50,006 nt of DNA, taken from NCBI RefSeq assembly GCF_937127095.1, contig NZ_CAKZLP010000072.1:1-50006 (forward strand), given 5' to 3'. This document shows positions 48,850-50,006 of the stretch, in pieces. Position 1 is the stretch's first letter; each line of letters begins with the position of its first letter. The stretch is from an uncultured Amphritea sp. Its GTDB lineage: Bacteria > Pseudomonadota > Gammaproteobacteria > Pseudomonadales > Balneatricaceae. Made by a program: the position numbers and the translations under genes. Under the pieces are notes generated by a model. That model ran no database searches and was not told the origin of the DNA. It worked only from the letters and a program-made list of their open reading frames with translations.

Positions 48850-49054
48850 TGGCCTGCTCCAATTTTTTCAGCTCTGCTCTTAATCTGTCATTTTCAGATG
48901 CCATGCCCAAGCATAGCCACTGGATTTCTTCAAACTGAACATCTGTCCCATGTATCCAGTCATTAACATTTTCAAAGCTGCAGTCAATAGGCATAGTCAC
49001 ACCATCCTGCGTTTCTGTTATTACTTCTCCAAGCTCATTCATGGTAAAGCTCAT
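48842..49054 (-). CDS. small accessory protein with C-terminal coiled coil
   Basis: ATG 49054 is chosen because GAGG lies nine bases upstream; the longer frame overlaps more of the next gene. The 70-residue protein starts SFTMNELGEVITETQDGVTM and ends in a short coiled coil (ASENDRLRAELKKLEQAND). Not recognised. Confidence 0.6.
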   Translation of the reverse strand: MSFTMNELGEVITETQDGVTMPIDCSFENVNDWIHGTDVQFEEIQWLCLGMASENDRLRAELKKLEQAND

Positions 49055-49418
49055 TGGCCTGTTCCTCTTTGTTTTCATATAAAGCAATTCTTACTGTGTT
49101 TTTTCTAAGAGGCTTATTTCTTAAAAAGACACATTGGTTTTCGCTTTGCCTTACTATTCGGTCAACTTTTAGTTTCACTGCTTTGTATCCGAGCTTTAGT
49201 AGCAGTTCATACTCTTCTTCAGAGAACCACTTTTTCAGCTGGTTAGCGTTGGCACACCCGCATCCAAGGTTTCCGGTTTCGTTGGCCAGATCGATATCAG
49301 GAAACTCATCATAAAAGGGATCAGGTATTTCTCTATCCATATCTTTCCACTTATGAGAGAAACCCGGCCTCCATGGCCCTCTGCCTTTACTGTCTTGAAC
49401 TCTAAAAATGTAAGTCAT
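49035..49418 (-). CDS. conserved phage protein of unknown function
   Basis: The 127-residue protein begins TYIFRVQDSKGRGPWRPGFS, followed by HKWKD, then GCGCANANQLKKWFSEEEYE, LLLKLGYKAVKLKVDRIVRQ and ENQCVFLRNKPLR. I recall closely similar proteins in proteobacterial phage accessory regions, always without a known role. GGAG lies just before the ATG. It is the promoter-proximal gene of the right-end minus-strand operon. Confidence 0.75.
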   Translation of the reverse strand: MTYIFRVQDSKGRGPWRPGFSHKWKDMDREIPDPFYDEFPDIDLANETGNLGCGCANANQLKKWFSEEEYELLLKLGYKAVKLKVDRIVRQSENQCVFLRNKPLRKNTVRIALYENKEEQANELYHE

Positions 49419-49576
49419 ACCAGATCTCCGCTGATCGGTTTTGATATTGAAATTAAGTGACAGGCAAGCGCCTTCGCACTTTCCAGAATCCTGGAAAATG
49501 GAGTGTTGATTACCTGAGATGAAACAAATAGATAAGACTGATCTGGGGAATATGTCCCCGCTATTTTGACATGGTA
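49419..49576. other. non-coding arm between the last phage gene and the attachment site
   Basis: No gene is seen. It holds TTTCCAG/CTGGAAA (49480-49486 and 49491-49497) and GGGGA/TCCCC (49545-49549 and 49555-49559). Such repeats beside attachment sites are often integrase or excisionase binding arms; here this is inference. Confidence 0.5.
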
Positions 49577-49610
49577 GAGGTCGGCGGTTCGAATCCGCCT
49601 AGTCCTACCA
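49577..49610 (+). other. right attachment site: 3' end of a tRNA gene
   Basis: The T-stem GGCGG (49583-49587), loop TTCGAAT and CCGCC (49595-49599) are followed by TAGTCCT, discriminator A and CCA (49608-49610). The 5' half and anticodon arm are missing. This is what remains at the distal end when a phage integrates into a tRNA 3' end; the intact gene should begin AGGACTA and lie beyond the left edge. The amino-acid identity cannot be told from this piece, and the left limit of the core is approximate. Confidence 0.82.
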
Positions 49611-49622
49611 GATACAAAAGAG

Positions 49623-49645
49623 AAACCGCCTTCTGGCGGTTTTTT
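49623..49645 (+). terminator. terminator of the original tRNA operon
   Basis: AAACCGCC and GGCGGTTT form a perfect eight-pair stem with a TTCT loop and T-run, 12 bases after the CCA end. Confidence 0.9.
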
Positions 49646-50006
49646 TGTGTCGGTTTTTTTTGTTGGGATTAGCGGATGAGAAGCACAGGTTCGAGCCGGG
49701 CGCAGCGAGACAACATCGGAGCCTGCGACGATGGCCCGAAGGGGAATAATCCGCCCATGCTTTCCTGAGAGTTACCGAATTTATGTTAAATATTCAGTAG
49801 CTCAGAAGCCGACTCTTATGATTCGGCTTTTTCGTCTTCGGGCTTGAGCCTCGATTGTGTCCAATACTCGCCCAAGTGTATTTCAGAGGGAGCCAGTGTT
49901 ATCCATGCACCTGACGTATCTATCAGAACGGTAATAAACACCTAGAAAGGCGCTCATTCGACTGTGTGAGTGAGTGAAAGCATAACAATTTCAATACCTT
50001 ACCATC
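49646..50006. other. host flank without a visible gene
   Basis: No coding frame is convincing. It contains a nested-hairpin element at 49672-49754 (GCGGAT/ATCCGC; TTCGAGCC/GGCCCGAA with one mismatch; CATCG/CGATG) and a terminator-like hairpin at 49806-49830. Confidence 0.6.
49806..49832 (+). terminator. terminator in the host flank
   Basis: AAGCCGA and TCGGCTT form a stem followed by a T-tract; it probably ends a host transcript or the structured element before it. Confidence 0.8.

Noticed and set aside
49577..49610. A complete tRNA gene
   Set aside because: Only the T-arm and acceptor 3' half can be drawn. No D-arm or anticodon arm precedes it; the upstream bases are phage DNA.

Overview
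The window is almost entirely one integrated temperate phage. It has a lambda-type early region joined to a podovirus-type head, short-tail and ejection-protein module. The genome enters from the left edge, where a leftward gene is cut and no integrase is visible, and ends near position 49,610. There a 3' tRNA remnant with a CCA end (T-arm plus acceptor half, no anticodon arm) marks the right attachment site, followed by about 400 bases of host DNA. The lambdoid early genes (Bet, YqaJ, S24 repressor, P22-type Cro, DnaC, NinB, Dam, YbcO), sigma70-like promoters and moderate G+C point to a gammaproteobacterial host. I cannot name the genus.

Layout. (1) 1-6802, minus strand: the leftward early operon from a clear PL (6841-6869), with Bet, a long YqaJ-exonuclease fusion, a DnaQ-type exonuclease, a DnaJ-like zinc finger, an HNH endonuclease, a DUF3850 protein and several tiny genes. 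(2) 6901-8733, minus strand: two envelope-directed genes downstream of the CI repressor, each followed by a terminator; these are probably expressed in the lysogen. (3) 8753-8798: the CI/Cro switch, with PR, a likely PRM and operators that recur at PL. (4) 8833-16998, plus strand: Cro, small regulators, a secreted protein, a hairpin-rich leader, an O-like initiator with phased repeats inside it, DnaC, the nin-type recombination and modification genes, a RuvC-like resolvase and a candidate late activator. (5) 17091-17184: a late promoter followed at once by a terminator, the classic Q-controlled arrangement, then the lysis genes. (6) 18555-47510: terminase, portal, scaffold, capsid, connectors, tail hub, a 1602-residue fibre, small virion proteins and a 2962-residue polyvalent protein. 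(7) 47500-49418, minus strand: a compact accessory operon between the late genes and the attachment site. In the circular phage genome it would lie directly downstream of the leftward operon.

How it works together. CI and Cro control PL and PR through shared operator sequences. PL supplies Bet/YqaJ recombination. PR supplies the initiator, the DnaC loader and DNA-processing enzymes. A Q-like protein would then extend the late transcript through the terminator at 17157-17184 into lysis and morphogenesis. The giant final late gene product is expected to be packaged and ejected. It carries a ParB-like domain, a barnase/EndoU-like nuclease domain, two separate HExxH zincin sites and a C-terminal LPD38-type region, and is the best candidate here for unusual biology.

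Other points worth checking are four GTGACNNGTCAC palindromes, 12-bp phased repeats inside the initiator gene, mutually exclusive hairpins in the gene-poor stretch at 10526-11007, paired MFSR tetrapeptides around a protease domain, and a nested-hairpin element in the host flank. All functions come from reading the sequence and recalling families; no database search was run.
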